Shown one piece after another: positions 1 to 8,275 of a stretch of 64,000 nucleotides of DNA. Made by a program: the position numbers and the translations under genes. This DNA comes from an uncultured Collinsella sp. GTDB taxonomy: Bacteria > Actinomycetota > Coriobacteriia > Coriobacteriales > Coriobacteriaceae. The notes under the pieces are model-generated. The model did not search any database, was not told the DNA's origin, and was given only the letters and a program-made list of their open reading frames with translations. The stretch spans positions 1-64,000 of the forward strand of contig URZI01000002.1 in the NCBI GenBank assembly GCA_900552385.1, in the 5' to 3' direction. The first letter of the stretch is position 1, and each line of letters begins with the position of its first letter.

Positions 1-1
1 T

Positions 2-39
2 CGCACGGAGAGCACATTAAGTGCTCTCCGGCTCGTGCG
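2..39. terminator. Hairpin at window edge, possible terminator
   Basis: A perfect 10-bp inverted repeat (6-15 with 21-30, loop ATTAA) can be extended by the outer bases 2-5 with 36-39. No clear T-run follows on either strand. The gene it would belong to lies outside the window on the left, so the assignment is tentative. Confidence 0.4.
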
Positions 40-166
40 GAACTCGCGATCGACCAAAGCCCCCGGCGCGCCCTCTTCCTTGTGGCGTTTTGGCCTGCAG
101 CTTGCGAACGTCGCTCTGCTCGTTCGCTTTTTGGTCTGGAGAGCCGGGTGGGCTGATATATATGGA

Positions 167-204
167 CAAGGGGCTCCCCCGTTGGTGAACGGGGGAGCCC
201 CTTG
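167..204 (-). terminator. Terminator downstream of manA
   Basis: Perfect 17-bp arms (167-183 and 188-204) with a GGTG loop form a very stable GC-rich stem 25 bp past the manA stop on the minus strand. The T-tract is weak on both sides, so it may be a processing or stabilising hairpin as well as a terminator. Confidence 0.65.
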
Positions 205-228
205 TTGCGTTTGGGTTGTTGGTGCGAA

Positions 229-1161
229 CTAGAGGTGGCTGATGATCAGTTCCATCTTGCCTTCGAGGTCGATGGAGCTGACGGTGCTGGGGGCCAGCAG
301 ATGGCTTCCCTTGTGGACGGGGTCGCCGCAGACGGTGCCTTCGCCGTCGATGACCGACAGGCACATGAAGGGCCAGCGCTGCTCCAAGGTCTTGCTGCCG
401 TCGACGCGCACGCGATCGACGGTGTAGCAGGGGTTGGACTCGAGCTCGGTCACACCGTCGACCTCGGGCGCGGTCACCGTGCCGTCGGTCGGAGCCTGAA
501 CATCAAAGTCGATGCAGTCGAGGCTCTGCTTAATGTGCAGCGGGCGCAGCTTTCCGTCGGTGCCGGGGCGGTCGTAGTCGTACAGGCGATATGTCACGTC
601 GCTCGACTGCTGCGTCTCCAGAATCAGCGTGCCGGTCTTGATGGCGTGAACGGTGCCGGAGTCGATCTGGAAAAAGTCTCCCTTGTGAATCGGCAGCACG
701 TTGAGCATGTCGTCCCAACGGCCCTCCTCGATCATCTGTGCAGCCTCGGCGCGGTCGTGTGCGCGCTGGCCGACGATAATCGTGGCACCGGGTTCGCAGT
801 CCAGCACATACCAGCACTCGGTTTTGCCCAGGCTGCCGTTCTCGTGCTTGGCGGCGTACTCGTCGTTGGGATGAATCTGGATCGAAAGGTCGTCCTTGGC
901 GTCCAGAATCTTGATGAGCAGCGGGAACTCCTTGCCCTCGCAGTTGCCAAAGAGCTCGCGGTGCTCGGCCCACAGCCACGACAGCGTGTGGCCGGCGTAC
1001 GGTCCCTCCGCAATCTGGCAGTCGCCGTTGGGATGGGCCGAGATGGCCCAGCACTCACCGATGGGACCCTCGGGAATGTCGTAGCCAAACACGGTCTCCA
1101 ACTGGCGGCCGCCCCAGATCTTCTCGTGGAAGATCGGCGTGAGTTTAATCAAATCGGACAT
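229..1161 (-). CDS. manA: Mannose-6-phosphate isomerase, class I (short bacillus-type)
   Basis: Zinc-dependent cytoplasmic isomerase interconverting mannose-6-phosphate and fructose-6-phosphate, feeding mannose into glycolysis. At 310 aa it matches the short Bacillus-type PMI rather than the longer enterobacterial form. The N-terminal signature EKIWGG is present. The expected zinc ligands are visible: Q95 and H97 (QIHPND), E115 and H172 (SGTVHAI). The start was set at 1161 because GGGAG lies 7 bp upstream; an ATG two codons earlier (1167) would leave only one base after the same ribosome site. It is a single gene followed by a strong hairpin. It shares orientation with the GntR gene to its right but is separated from it by 74 bp, so it may be cotranscribed. 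Confidence 0.92.
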   Translation of the reverse strand: MSDLIKLTPIFHEKIWGGRQLETVFGYDIPEGPIGECWAISAHPNGDCQIAEGPYAGHTLSWLWAEHRELFGNCEGKEFPLLIKILDAKDDLSIQIHPNDEYAAKHENGSLGKTECWYVLDCEPGATIIVGQRAHDRAEAAQMIEEGRWDDMLNVLPIHKGDFFQIDSGTVHAIKTGTLILETQQSSDVTYRLYDYDRPGTDGKLRPLHIKQSLDCIDFDVQAPTDGTVTAPEVDGVTELESNPCYTVDRVRVDGSKTLEQRWPFMCLSVIDGEGTVCGDPVHKGSHLLAPSTVSSIDLEGKMELIISHL

Positions 1162-1235
1162 GTGCATACTCCCATAAGGTTGTGCGGGCGCCGCGTAAAA
1201 CTGCTCAAAACGAGCGCCCGCATGACTACAAAAAC

Positions 1236-1955
1236 CTATGCCAACGTTACGTTGTGCAGCTCAAAGCGGTCGCCGACGTTGCGCGAGACCGAATACTCAA
1301 AGGCGGCACCGCTATCCAAGTAGCCAATCTGGGTGAGCTCGAGCAGGGGAGAGCCAGGTTTGGTGTCCAGACGCTCGGCTTCTTCCTCGGTTGCTGCCAC
1401 GGCGCGAATGGTACGGTGAAAGCTCGAAATCTTCAGCCCACATTGCTCGCGGATGAAGCCGTAGACCGATCCGTACAGGTCCTTCTTTTTCAGCCCCGGA
1501 ATCAGCTCGAGGGGCATGTAGGTGTACTCGATAACGATGGGCTTTTCATCGGCCTGACGCACGCGCACGACGTGATAGGCAAAGTCATCCTCGGCAATTC
1601 CCAGCTGGGCTGCGATGTCCGCTGGTGGATTAACAATCGAGAAATCGTAGACCACCGAGGTCACCTTCTCCCCGCGGTGCTCATACGAAAAGCCCTGGGC
1701 ACGGTCGTTTTTGCCCTGGAAAAACGCCTGGCCGGGAAGCCCCGCCGTGTCCTTAACGTAGGTACCCGATCCGCGTCGGCTGGTAATAAGACCTTCCTCG
1801 GTGATTTGTTCAATAGCTCGTTTGACGGTGATTTTGGAAACGCTATAGAGCTCGCAGAACTCAACGACGGTGGGAAGCTTGTCGCCCGGTTTAAGAGCGC
1901 CATCCTCAATACTCCGACGAATATCTGCAGCTATCGCCTCGTATTTGGGAATCAT
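1236..1955 (-). CDS. GntR/HutC-family regulator with UTRA domain
   Basis: 239-aa transcription factor: N-terminal winged helix (about residues 1-70, with the GntR helix SVSKITVKRAIEQI) and a C-terminal UTRA effector domain (about 90-235) that in this family binds a phosphorylated sugar. AAAGGAGG sits 4 bp before the ATG. It is divergent from the GH1/cellobiose-PTS operon starting at 2259, so it most likely represses that operon and is released by the phosphosugar. Family knowledge gives the mode of action; the exact effector is not visible. Candidate operators lie in the divergent region (1985-2072). Confidence 0.9.
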   Translation of the reverse strand: MIPKYEAIAADIRRSIEDGALKPGDKLPTVVEFCELYSVSKITVKRAIEQITEEGLITSRRGSGTYVKDTAGLPGQAFFQGKNDRAQGFSYEHRGEKVTSVVYDFSIVNPPADIAAQLGIAEDDFAYHVVRVRQADEKPIVIEYTYMPLELIPGLKKKDLYGSVYGFIREQCGLKISSFHRTIRAVAATEEEAERLDTKPGSPLLELTQIGYLDSGAAFEYSVSRNVGDRFELHNVTLA

Positions 1956-1984
1956 GGAACCTCCTTTCCGACATATATGAATAC

Positions 1985-2091
1985 AAAAGTAAGTATAACC
2001 CTCAACAGGGCACCCATATTACTTTTATCTAAGAAGTTCGAGAAAGAAAAAAGAAAAAGACGCTTTACTTTTAAAATTAGAGCGCTATAGT
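1985..2091 (+). promoter_or_regulatory. Promoter and operators of the GH1/cellobiose-PTS operon
   Basis: The octamer AAAAGTAA occurs at 1985-1992 and, inverted (TTACTTTT), at 2019-2026 and 2065-2072. The last copy overlaps a probable -35 (TTTACT, 2064-2069) that is followed after 16 bp by TATAGT (2086-2091). Repressor sites overlapping the promoter fit the divergent GntR gene. The stretch is notably A/T-rich compared with the rest of the window. Confidence 0.55.
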
Positions 2092-2136
2092 TTAAGCAAC
2101 GAACGGAATCCTTCCGCACAACAGGATCGACCGTTT

Positions 2137-2222
2137 GGGGACGGTTTTGTTTTGGCAGGTTGGATATCGGTATGACCGGTGCGCGCCCGCGCCGGATAAC
2201 CTGCCAAAGCAAACCCGTCTCC
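2137..2222. repeat. Dispersed inverted-repeat element, copy 1
   Basis: Two 25-bp arms (2137-2161 and 2198-2222) match at 22 of 25 positions in inverted orientation around a 36-bp spacer. The right arm (AACCTGCCAAAGCAAACC...) recurs almost unchanged at 6078-6101. The element sits between the promoter and the GH1 start, so it would form a long hairpin in the operon leader. Confidence 0.65.
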
Positions 2223-2258
2223 AACCGGAAGCTCTAGAACACGAAAGCGAGGACTTTG

Positions 2259-3659
2259 ATGGCACAGTATCAGCTGCCCAACGACTTCTTCTTTGGCGCT
2301 GCTATGTCCGGCCCGCAGACTGAGGGTCAGTGGAACCAGGGCGGCAAGCTCGAGAACCTGTGGGACACCTGGTCCATCCAGGATCTGGGTTCGTTCTACA
2401 ACCGCGTTGGCTCTTACGCCGGCAATGACTTTATGGCCAAGTACCAGGAAGACTTTCGCATTTTGAAGGACTTGGGCCTGGATACCTATCGCACTTCCAT
2501 CCAGTGGAGCCGTCTGCTCGATGCCGACGGCAACCTCAACGAGGAAGGTGCCGCGTGGTATCACGAGTTGTTCCGCGCCTCTCGCGAAGCCGGCCTGGAG
2601 CCGTTTGTCAACTTGTACCACTTTGATATGCCCACCTACCTTTTTAACCGTGGCGGCTGGGAGAGCCGTGAGGTCGTCGAGGCTTACGCGCATTACGCCG
2701 ACGTCGCCTTCCGCGAGTTTGGCCAGGAGATTAAGTACTGGTTCACCTTTAACGAGCCCATCGTCGAGCCCGAGCAGCGCTATCAGGAGGGCGTGTGGTT
2801 CCCGCAGCTCCACGACTTCAACCGCGCCCGCACCGTGCAGTATCACATCTCGCTGGCACATGCGCTGGCCGTGGCCAACTACCGTCGCGCCTATGACGAG
2901 GGCGCTATTCGCGCCGATGCCAAGATCGGCATGATCAACTGCTTTACTCCGGTCTACACCAAGGAGAACCCCAGCGAGGCAGACCTCGAGGCCGTGCGTA
3001 TGACCAGCGGCATCAACAATCGCTGGTGGCTCGACCTTATTACCAAGGGCGAGCTTCCTGCCGACGTGCTCGATAGCCTGGCCGAGGGCGGCGTTAAGCT
3101 CCCGTTCCGTGCCGGCGACCAAGAGATTCTCAAGCAGGGTGTTGTCGACTGGCTCGGCTGCAACTACTACCACCCCACGCGCGTTCAGGCGCCGGCGAGC
3201 AAGATCGACCAGTACGGTCTGCCGCACTTTGCCGACGAGTACGTGTGGCCCGACGCCGTTATGAACGAGAGCCGCGGCTGGGAGATCTACCCGCAAGGCC
3301 TCTACGACTTTGGCATGGACTGCGCTAAGAACTACCCCGATCTTGAGTGGTTCGTTTCCGAGAACGGCATCGGCATCATGGACGAATACAAGAACCGTGA
3401 CGCCGAAGGAACCATCCAGGATGACTACCGAGTCGACTTTGTGCGCCAACACCTGGAGTGGGTTGCCAAGGCAATCTCCGAGGGCGCCAAATGCCGGGGC
3501 TATCACTATTGGGCCGTCATCGATAACTGGTCTTGGGCCAATGCCTTTAAGAATCGCTATGGCTTTGTCGAGGTCGATCTCATGGACGGCTACAAGCGCC
3601 GCCTTAAGAAGTCGGCAGCCTGGCTCAAACAGGTCGCCACGACCCACGTGGTTGATTAG
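2259..3659 (+). CDS. GH1 6-phospho-beta-glycosidase, cellobiose-PTS operon
   Basis: Cytoplasmic (beta/alpha)8 retaining glycosidase hydrolysing phosphorylated beta-disaccharides delivered by the PTS encoded downstream. Acid/base E166 (FTFNEP) and nucleophile E369 (VSENGIG) are present, and 466 aa is typical. In the aglycone/phosphate loop (WSWANAFKNRYG) a Ser replaces the Glu of non-phospho beta-glucosidases and the Tyr is kept. The usual Lys is shifted one place (K-N instead of N-K), so phosphate binding could differ from LacG/BglA enzymes. Start chosen at ATG 2259 (GAGGA 5 bp upstream) rather than TTG 2256. It is first gene of GH1-IIC-IIB-IIA. Substrate (cellobiose or another beta-glucoside) is inferred from the PTS family. 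Confidence 0.88.
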   Translation: MAQYQLPNDFFFGAAMSGPQTEGQWNQGGKLENLWDTWSIQDLGSFYNRVGSYAGNDFMAKYQEDFRILKDLGLDTYRTSIQWSRLLDADGNLNEEGAAWYHELFRASREAGLEPFVNLYHFDMPTYLFNRGGWESREVVEAYAHYADVAFREFGQEIKYWFTFNEPIVEPEQRYQEGVWFPQLHDFNRARTVQYHISLAHALAVANYRRAYDEGAIRADAKIGMINCFTPVYTKENPSEADLEAVRMTSGINNRWWLDLITKGELPADVLDSLAEGGVKLPFRAGDQEILKQGVVDWLGCNYYHPTRVQAPASKIDQYGLPHFADEYVWPDAVMNESRGWEIYPQGLYDFGMDCAKNYPDLEWFVSENGIGIMDEYKNRDAEGTIQDDYRVDFVRQHLEWVAKAISEGAKCRGYHYWAVIDNWSWANAFKNRYGFVEVDLMDGYKRRLKKSAAWLKQVATTHVVD

Positions 3660-3779
3660 CGACCGGGCGAACGCCCAGACCGCGCGCCGCCGCGCGCAAC
3701 ACATGGCACATCTGGTGGCAGAGGGCGACAGACCACCGTGCGCATAGGAAAAGGCCGGATTTGAAAGTTAGGAGCAATC

Positions 3780-5123
3780 ATGGCCAGTGACAACGGAAAG
3801 AGCTTCCTCGACAAGTTTGCCGAGGTCTCTGCGAAGGTGGGAAACCAGGTTCACCTGCGTTCCCTGCGTGACGCCTTCGCGACCATCACGCCGCTCTATA
3901 TCCTTGCGGGTATCGCGGTTCTTATTAATAACGTCGTGTTCCCTCTGTTCCCGCTCGATGCGGCGGGCCTTGCCAACCTTCAGACGTGGGGTTCGGCAAT
4001 TACGCTGGGCACCCTCAACGTCTCTGCCATTATCTTGGCCGGATTGATTGGCTACAGCCTCGCCAAGAACAAGCGTTTCGATAACCCGCTCGCTTGCGTG
4101 GTCGTCGCCATCTCTGCCTTCGTCATCATGATGCCGCAGCAGATCACCGCCTCGCTTGCCGCCACGAGCCCGCTGCTCACCGACAAGATCACCTCCGCCG
4201 AGGTCACGGGCGCCCTTTCGACTGCCAACACCGGCACTAACGGTCTGTTCTCGGCCATTATCATCGCTCTGCTCTCCGTCTCGCTCTTCATCAAGATTTC
4301 TGGCGTCGAGAAGCTCAAGGTTAAGCTGGGCGAGGGCGTGCCCCCCGCGGTCTCCAACTCCTTCAACGTCATGATCCCGATGCTGCTCAACCTCGCGATC
4401 TTCGCTCTTGCCGCGGCCCTGCTCGCCGTGTGCGCCGGCACCGATCTGTGCACCATCATCTCCACGTGCATCTCCAACCCGCTCAAGAGCATCATGAACG
4501 CCGGTCCGTGGGCTGTTATCCTCATCTACACCCTTGCCAACCTGCTGTTCTGCGTCGGTATTCACCAGTCCACCATCTCTGGCGCTACCGTCGAGCCGAT
4601 CCTGACCATGCTCATCGTCGACAACATGGCTACCTTTGCCGCCGGTGGCACCATCCAGCCCGATCACTACATGAACATGCAGATCGTTAACAGCTTTGCC
4701 CTCATCGGCGGCTCGGGCTGCACCCTCATGCTTCTGCTCGACACGCTCCTGTTCTCCAAGAACAAGGCTTCCGAGACCGTTTCCAAGATGGCTATCCTGC
4801 CTGGTCTGTTCAACATCAACGAGCCGGTTATCTACGGTTACCCCATCGTGTACAACCTGCCGCTCATGATTCCGTTTGTCCTCCTCCCCGATCTGTTCAT
4901 CGGCATCACCTATGGCCTTACCTGCGCAGGCATCATCAGCCCCTGCATCGCCCAGGTGCCCTGGACCATGCCTCCCGTCATCAATGCCCTGCTCGCTACG
5001 GGCTTTGATTGGCGCGCCGGCGTGTGGCAGGCTCTCGAGATTGTCATTGGCATGGCCGTCTACCTGCCCTTTATGAAGATTTCCGAGAAGGCAATCGCCA
5101 AGCAGGAGGCTCTCGCCGAGTAG
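3780..5123 (+). CDS. PTS lactose/cellobiose-family IIC permease
   Basis: 447-aa integral membrane protein with about ten hydrophobic segments, the sugar-translocating subunit of a Lac-family PTS (cellobiose/chitobiose branch). No IIB domain is fused: the protein ends after the last membrane segment (YLPFMKISEKAIAKQ), and IIB and IIA are separate genes downstream. The motif around NEPVIYGYP is the conserved sugar-site NEP loop of the family. AGGAG lies 6 bp before ATG. It follows the GH1 gene by 120 bp and probably belongs to the same transcript. Confidence 0.9.
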   Translation: MASDNGKSFLDKFAEVSAKVGNQVHLRSLRDAFATITPLYILAGIAVLINNVVFPLFPLDAAGLANLQTWGSAITLGTLNVSAIILAGLIGYSLAKNKRFDNPLACVVVAISAFVIMMPQQITASLAATSPLLTDKITSAEVTGALSTANTGTNGLFSAIIIALLSVSLFIKISGVEKLKVKLGEGVPPAVSNSFNVMIPMLLNLAIFALAAALLAVCAGTDLCTIISTCISNPLKSIMNAGPWAVILIYTLANLLFCVGIHQSTISGATVEPILTMLIVDNMATFAAGGTIQPDHYMNMQIVNSFALIGGSGCTLMLLLDTLLFSKNKASETVSKMAILPGLFNINEPVIYGYPIVYNLPLMIPFVLLPDLFIGITYGLTCAGIISPCIAQVPWTMPPVINALLATGFDWRAGVWQALEIVIGMAVYLPFMKISEKAIAKQEALAE

Positions 5124-5152
5124 AACGCCTAACGTTCGTCCCTTTCACCTTT

Positions 5153-5183
5153 GCGGGCGCCGGTACGCGGTGCCGGTGCCCGC
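5153..5183 (+). terminator. Intercistronic hairpin between IIC and IIB
   Basis: Arms 5153-5166 and 5170-5183 pair at 12 of 14 positions with a 3-nt loop. No T-run follows. It is more likely a stability or partial-termination element that sets different levels for the membrane IIC and the soluble IIB/IIA than a full terminator. Confidence 0.5.
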
Positions 5184-5284
5184 GGCTCTCTCCCTTGTGT
5201 AAAGATGCAGGGGGGTGGGCACAATAGCCGCAAGGAATAAAACCAGTTGTCGTCTGCGCGCCGCGCAGTTATAAGGAGGAAACC

Positions 5285-5587
5285 ATGAAGAAGATCATGC
5301 TCTGCTGCAATGCCGGTATGTCCACGAGCCTGCTGGTCCAGAAGATGCAGGCCGAGGTTGCAAACCGTGGTCTGGATATCGAGGTCGAGGCTCGTCCCAT
5401 GAATGAGGCCCACGATCACCTGGACGAGTGCGACATGTTGCTGCTTGGCCCGCAGATCGGCTACACCAAGGGCGACTTTGAGAAGGAGGCCGCCGGTCGT
5501 TTTCCGGTCGAGGTCATCAACATGGTCGACTACGGCCGCATGAACGCTGCCGGCATCATCGACCACTGCGTCAGCGTGATGGGCTAG
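5285..5587 (+). CDS. PTS cellobiose-family IIB
   Basis: 100-aa soluble phosphocarrier that takes phosphate from IIA on a Cys and gives it to the sugar at IIC. The active-site loop LCCNAGMSTSLLV places the phosphocysteine at C8 (the Cys two residues before AGMS). Full-length single-domain IIB of the ChbB type. Strong ribosome site (AAGGAGG, 6 bp from ATG). It is followed by IIA after 9 bp. Confidence 0.93.
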   Translation: MKKIMLCCNAGMSTSLLVQKMQAEVANRGLDIEVEARPMNEAHDHLDECDMLLLGPQIGYTKGDFEKEAAGRFPVEVINMVDYGRMNAAGIIDHCVSVMG

Positions 5588-5596
5588 GTGCTCTGT

Positions 5597-5929
5597 ATGG
5601 AGGATATGAACGAACTGCAGATGACCTGCTTCGAGATCATCAGCTACGTCGGTACCGCCAAGAGCATGTACATCAATGCCGTGCAAAAGGCCAAGGAGGG
5701 CGATTTTGACGCCGCCGAGGAGCTTATCAAGCAGGGCGACGAGGCCTATAACGGTGGCCACGATGTTCACATGGGGCTTCTGAAGAAAGAGGCCAACGGC
5801 GAGCGTAACGGCGAGGCCCCGTTGATTCTGCTGCATGCCGAGGACCAGATGGCCGGTACCGAGACCATGCGCGTCATGGCGACGGAGCTCATCGAGATCC
5901 ACAAGCAGCTGCAGGCACTTAAGGCCTAG
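5597..5929 (+). CDS. PTS lactose/cellobiose-family IIA
   Basis: 110-aa all-helical IIA of the Lac family (trimer in characterised members). It receives phosphate from HPr and passes it to IIB. The phosphorylated His is H80 in LLLHAEDQ, with H55 and H58 upstream; the FEIISYVGTAKS start is the family's usual N-terminus. An in-frame GTG at 5588 directly after the IIB stop and an ATG at 5606 are alternative starts; 5597 has AGGTG at good spacing. This is the only Lac-family IIA in the window, although three IIBC permeases (49.5, 54.9 and 58.2 kb) lack one. Confidence 0.88.
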   Translation: MEDMNELQMTCFEIISYVGTAKSMYINAVQKAKEGDFDAAEELIKQGDEAYNGGHDVHMGLLKKEANGERNGEAPLILLHAEDQMAGTETMRVMATELIEIHKQLQALKA

Positions 5930-5987
5930 TCGGCGTTATCGCCGCGAAGGACCGTGCGGTCCAACAGACAACATAGTCCCTTTGACG

Positions 5988-6025
5988 GGCGCCGGGAGTC
6001 TCCGCCTCCCGGCGCCTCTATTTTT
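5988..6025 (+). terminator. Rho-independent terminator of the GH1-PTS operon
   Basis: Perfect 11-bp stem (5988-5998 with 6006-6016), 7-nt loop, then TCTATTTTT. It closes the operon 58 bp after the IIA stop. Confidence 0.85.
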
Positions 6026-6075
6026 GGGGATGGTCTTGTGCGGCCTGTTGAGCGGCCATTTGCGTTTCCCCAGAT

Positions 6076-6116
6076 AAAACCTGCCAAAACAAACCTGTCC
6101 CTTTTTGGTAGGTTTT
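6076..6116. repeat. Dispersed repeat element, copy 2, with hairpin
   Basis: Positions 6078-6101 repeat the right arm of the element at 2198-2222 (AACCTGCCAAAACAAACC). Here a shorter inverted arm follows: 6076-6089 pairs with 6103-6116 at 13 of 14 positions. It lies between the operon terminator and the ROK kinase gene. Confidence 0.6.
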
Positions 6117-6170
6117 TGCCTTGGGAGCGGTACCATACAGGCAATGTTTAAACGAGAAAGGCGGGCTCCC

Positions 6171-7124
6171 ATGGAACCTAAGCAGTATTACATCGGCATC
6201 GACGTCGGCGGCACCTCGGTCAAGGAGGGTCTGTTCGATGAGGACGGAAACCTGCTTGCCAAGGCCAGCGTGCCCACGCCTCCCATCGTTGACGCTGCGG
6301 GCTTTGCCGCGGTGACCGAGGCTATCGACCAGGTGGTCGCCAAGGCCCAGATTCCGCGTGCCTTTGTGTCGGGCATTGGCCTGGCCGTTCCGTGCCCCAT
6401 CCCGGCATCGGGCGATGCCAAGGTCAAGGCGAACATCGCCATCAACCTGCCCGAGCTCAAGATCGCGATCCAGGAGCACTGCCCCGACGCGGTCGTTAAG
6501 TACGAGAACGACGCCAACGCTGCTGCTATGGGCGAGGCCTGGCTCGGCTCTGCCAAGGGCGTACAGAACGTGGTGATGGTCACCATTGGTACCGGCGTGG
6601 GCGGCGGCGTTATCGTTAACGGCGACGTGGTATCGGGCGTTGTGGGTGCTGGCGGCGAGATTGGCCACATGTGCCTGAACCCGGCCGAGGAGCGCACCTG
6701 CGGCTGCGGCGGCCATGGCCACCTGGAGCAGTATTCCAGCGCCACCGGCGTGGTGAGCAACTACCTTGCCGAGTGCGAGAAGGCGGGCATCGAGCCCATC
6801 GAGCTGACCGGCCCCTCCGATTCCAAGGACGTGTTCCAGGCCTGCCGCGAGGGCGACAAGCTCGCGCTGGCCGCGGCCGATACCATGGCCGACTATCTCG
6901 GCCGCGCACTGGCGCTTATTGCCAACGTGGTTGATCCCGAGATGTTCCTCATCGGCGGCGGCGCCTCCGCCTCGGCCGATGTCTACCTCGACAAGGTTCG
7001 CGAGCACTTTAAGCAGTACGCGCTTTCCGCCTCGCGCGAGACGCCCATTAAGGTCGCTTCGCTCGGAAACGACGCCGGCATCATCGGTGCTGCCTACGTA
7101 GCCCTGCGCGCTGCCGGTAAATAG
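6171..7124 (+). CDS. ROK-family sugar kinase (glucokinase-like)
   Basis: ATP-dependent cytoplasmic kinase, probably for glucose or a related hexose released by the neighbouring GH1. The ATP phosphate-binding loop DVGGTSVKEG is at residues 11-20, catalytic D114 lies in ENDANAAA, and the GTGVGGGVI loop is intact. The ROK zinc site is altered: C177 and C179 are kept, but the third Cys of CxCGxxGC is H184 (CGCGGHGHLE). His can still bind zinc, so the enzyme is probably active. Start set at ATG 6171 with GAAAGG 9 bp upstream; an in-frame ATG at 6144 is possible. It has its own region after the PTS terminator. Substrate is not provable from sequence. Confidence 0.88.
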   Translation: MEPKQYYIGIDVGGTSVKEGLFDEDGNLLAKASVPTPPIVDAAGFAAVTEAIDQVVAKAQIPRAFVSGIGLAVPCPIPASGDAKVKANIAINLPELKIAIQEHCPDAVVKYENDANAAAMGEAWLGSAKGVQNVVMVTIGTGVGGGVIVNGDVVSGVVGAGGEIGHMCLNPAEERTCGCGGHGHLEQYSSATGVVSNYLAECEKAGIEPIELTGPSDSKDVFQACREGDKLALAAADTMADYLGRALALIANVVDPEMFLIGGGASASADVYLDKVREHFKQYALSASRETPIKVASLGNDAGIIGAAYVALRAAGK

Positions 7125-7125
7125 C

Positions 7126-7175
7126 TGGTGCAAGGGGGACAGGTTACATTGCACCAACATGGTGCAAAAGGGACA
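7126..7175. repeat. Three-arm repeat after the ROK kinase gene
   Basis: The octamer TGGTGCAA appears at 7126-7133 and 7160-7167, and its complement TTGCACCA at 7149-7156. Two alternative hairpins are therefore possible. The first loop holds GGGGACAGGTT (7136-7146), which recurs at 63185-63195 and inverted at 6092-6101. No T-run follows. Confidence 0.5.
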
Positions 7176-7292
7176 GCCTTGGCCCCCGTGCCTGCGCCCC
7201 AAAATATGCCGTGGCCCTTCCGTCTGCGAAGGCTCGGCATCGGCGTGCTACCATAGCTACGTCCAAGTACACATATCAAGTGGAGGATATCC

Positions 7293-8216
7293 ATGGCAAA
7301 CGTTCTTGTCTTTGGTCACCAGAACCCCGATAACGACGCCATCATGAGCGCCGTCGTCCTGTCCCAGCTGCTCAACCAGGTTGAGTATGCCGGCAACACC
7401 TACGAGGCCTGCGCCCTTGGTCAGCTTCCGGCCGAGTCCGCCAAGCTGCTCGCCGACGCCGGCATCGCCGAGCCCCGCGTGATCGAGTCCGTCGAGGCTG
7501 GTCAGCTCGTCGTCCTCACCGACCACAACGAGTCTGCCCAGTCCGTCGCCGGCCTTAAGGACGCCACGGTCTTTGGCGTTGTCGATCATCACCGCATCGG
7601 CGACTTCGAGACCGCCGGCCCGCTGCACTACATCTGCCTGCCCTGGGGCTCCAGCTGCACCATCGTCACCAAGCTCGCCGGCGTGCTCGGCGTTGAGCTT
7701 TCCGACGTCCAGGCCAAGCTGCTGCTCTCGGCCATGATGACCGACACGCTCATGCTCAAGAGCCCCACCACCACCGATGTCGACCGCGCCGTCGCCGCCA
7801 AGCTCGGCGAGCAGGTGGGCGTCGACCCGGTCAAGTTTGGCATGGAGGTCTTCCTTACCCGTCCGTCCGGCTCCTTCACCGCAGCCGAGATGGTCGGCAA
7901 CGACATCAAGATGTTTGAGCCCGCCGGCAAGAAGCTACTCATCGGCCAGTACGAGACCGTCGACAAGAGCCGCGCGCTCGGCATGATCGACGAGATTCGC
8001 GAGGCCATGCGCGCCTACGCCGCCGAGAAGGGTGCTGACGGCATTGTTCTGTGCATCACCGACATTATGGAGGAGGGCTCGCAGGTCCTGCTCGAGGGCG
8101 AGACCGAGGCCGCTCAGAAGGGCCTGGGCATTGCCGACGAGCACGACGGCGTCTGGATGCCGGGCGTCCTCTCCCGTAAGAAGCAGGTCGCTGCCCCCAT
8201 TATGGCCGCCTGCTAG
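7293..8216 (+). CDS. ppaC: Manganese-dependent inorganic pyrophosphatase (family II, DHH)
   Basis: Cytoplasmic enzyme hydrolysing pyrophosphate to phosphate, pulling biosynthetic reactions forward. The 307-aa protein has the DHH-family layout: metal-binding GHQNPDNDA at residues 8-16, the DHH motif in VDHHRIGDF near residue 98, and the C-terminal DHHA2 substrate signature SRKKQVAAP. Length matches plain family II enzymes without CBS/DRTGG regulatory inserts. GGAGG lies before ATG. It stands alone between the repeat at 7126 and a terminator at 8236. Confidence 0.95.
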   Translation: MANVLVFGHQNPDNDAIMSAVVLSQLLNQVEYAGNTYEACALGQLPAESAKLLADAGIAEPRVIESVEAGQLVVLTDHNESAQSVAGLKDATVFGVVDHHRIGDFETAGPLHYICLPWGSSCTIVTKLAGVLGVELSDVQAKLLLSAMMTDTLMLKSPTTTDVDRAVAAKLGEQVGVDPVKFGMEVFLTRPSGSFTAAEMVGNDIKMFEPAGKKLLIGQYETVDKSRALGMIDEIREAMRAYAAEKGADGIVLCITDIMEEGSQVLLEGETEAAQKGLGIADEHDGVWMPGVLSRKKQVAAPIMAAC

Positions 8217-8235
8217 GTTTAGTTGACCAAATGCC

Positions 8236-8275
8236 ACGATCGGATCGCGGACACCCCGCGCTCCGGTCGTTTTTT
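8236..8275 (+). terminator. Terminator of ppaC
   Basis: Arms 8236-8250 and 8256-8270 pair at 13 of 15 positions and run directly into TTTTTT, 20 bp after the ppaC stop. Confidence 0.85.

Noticed and set aside
202..1323. Long plus-strand frame over manA
   Set aside because: Shadow of manA, whose zinc ligands are all present on the other strand.
2085..3704. 539-codon minus-strand frame over the first GH1 gene
   Set aside because: Shadow; the plus strand carries both catalytic Glu residues and a ribosome site.
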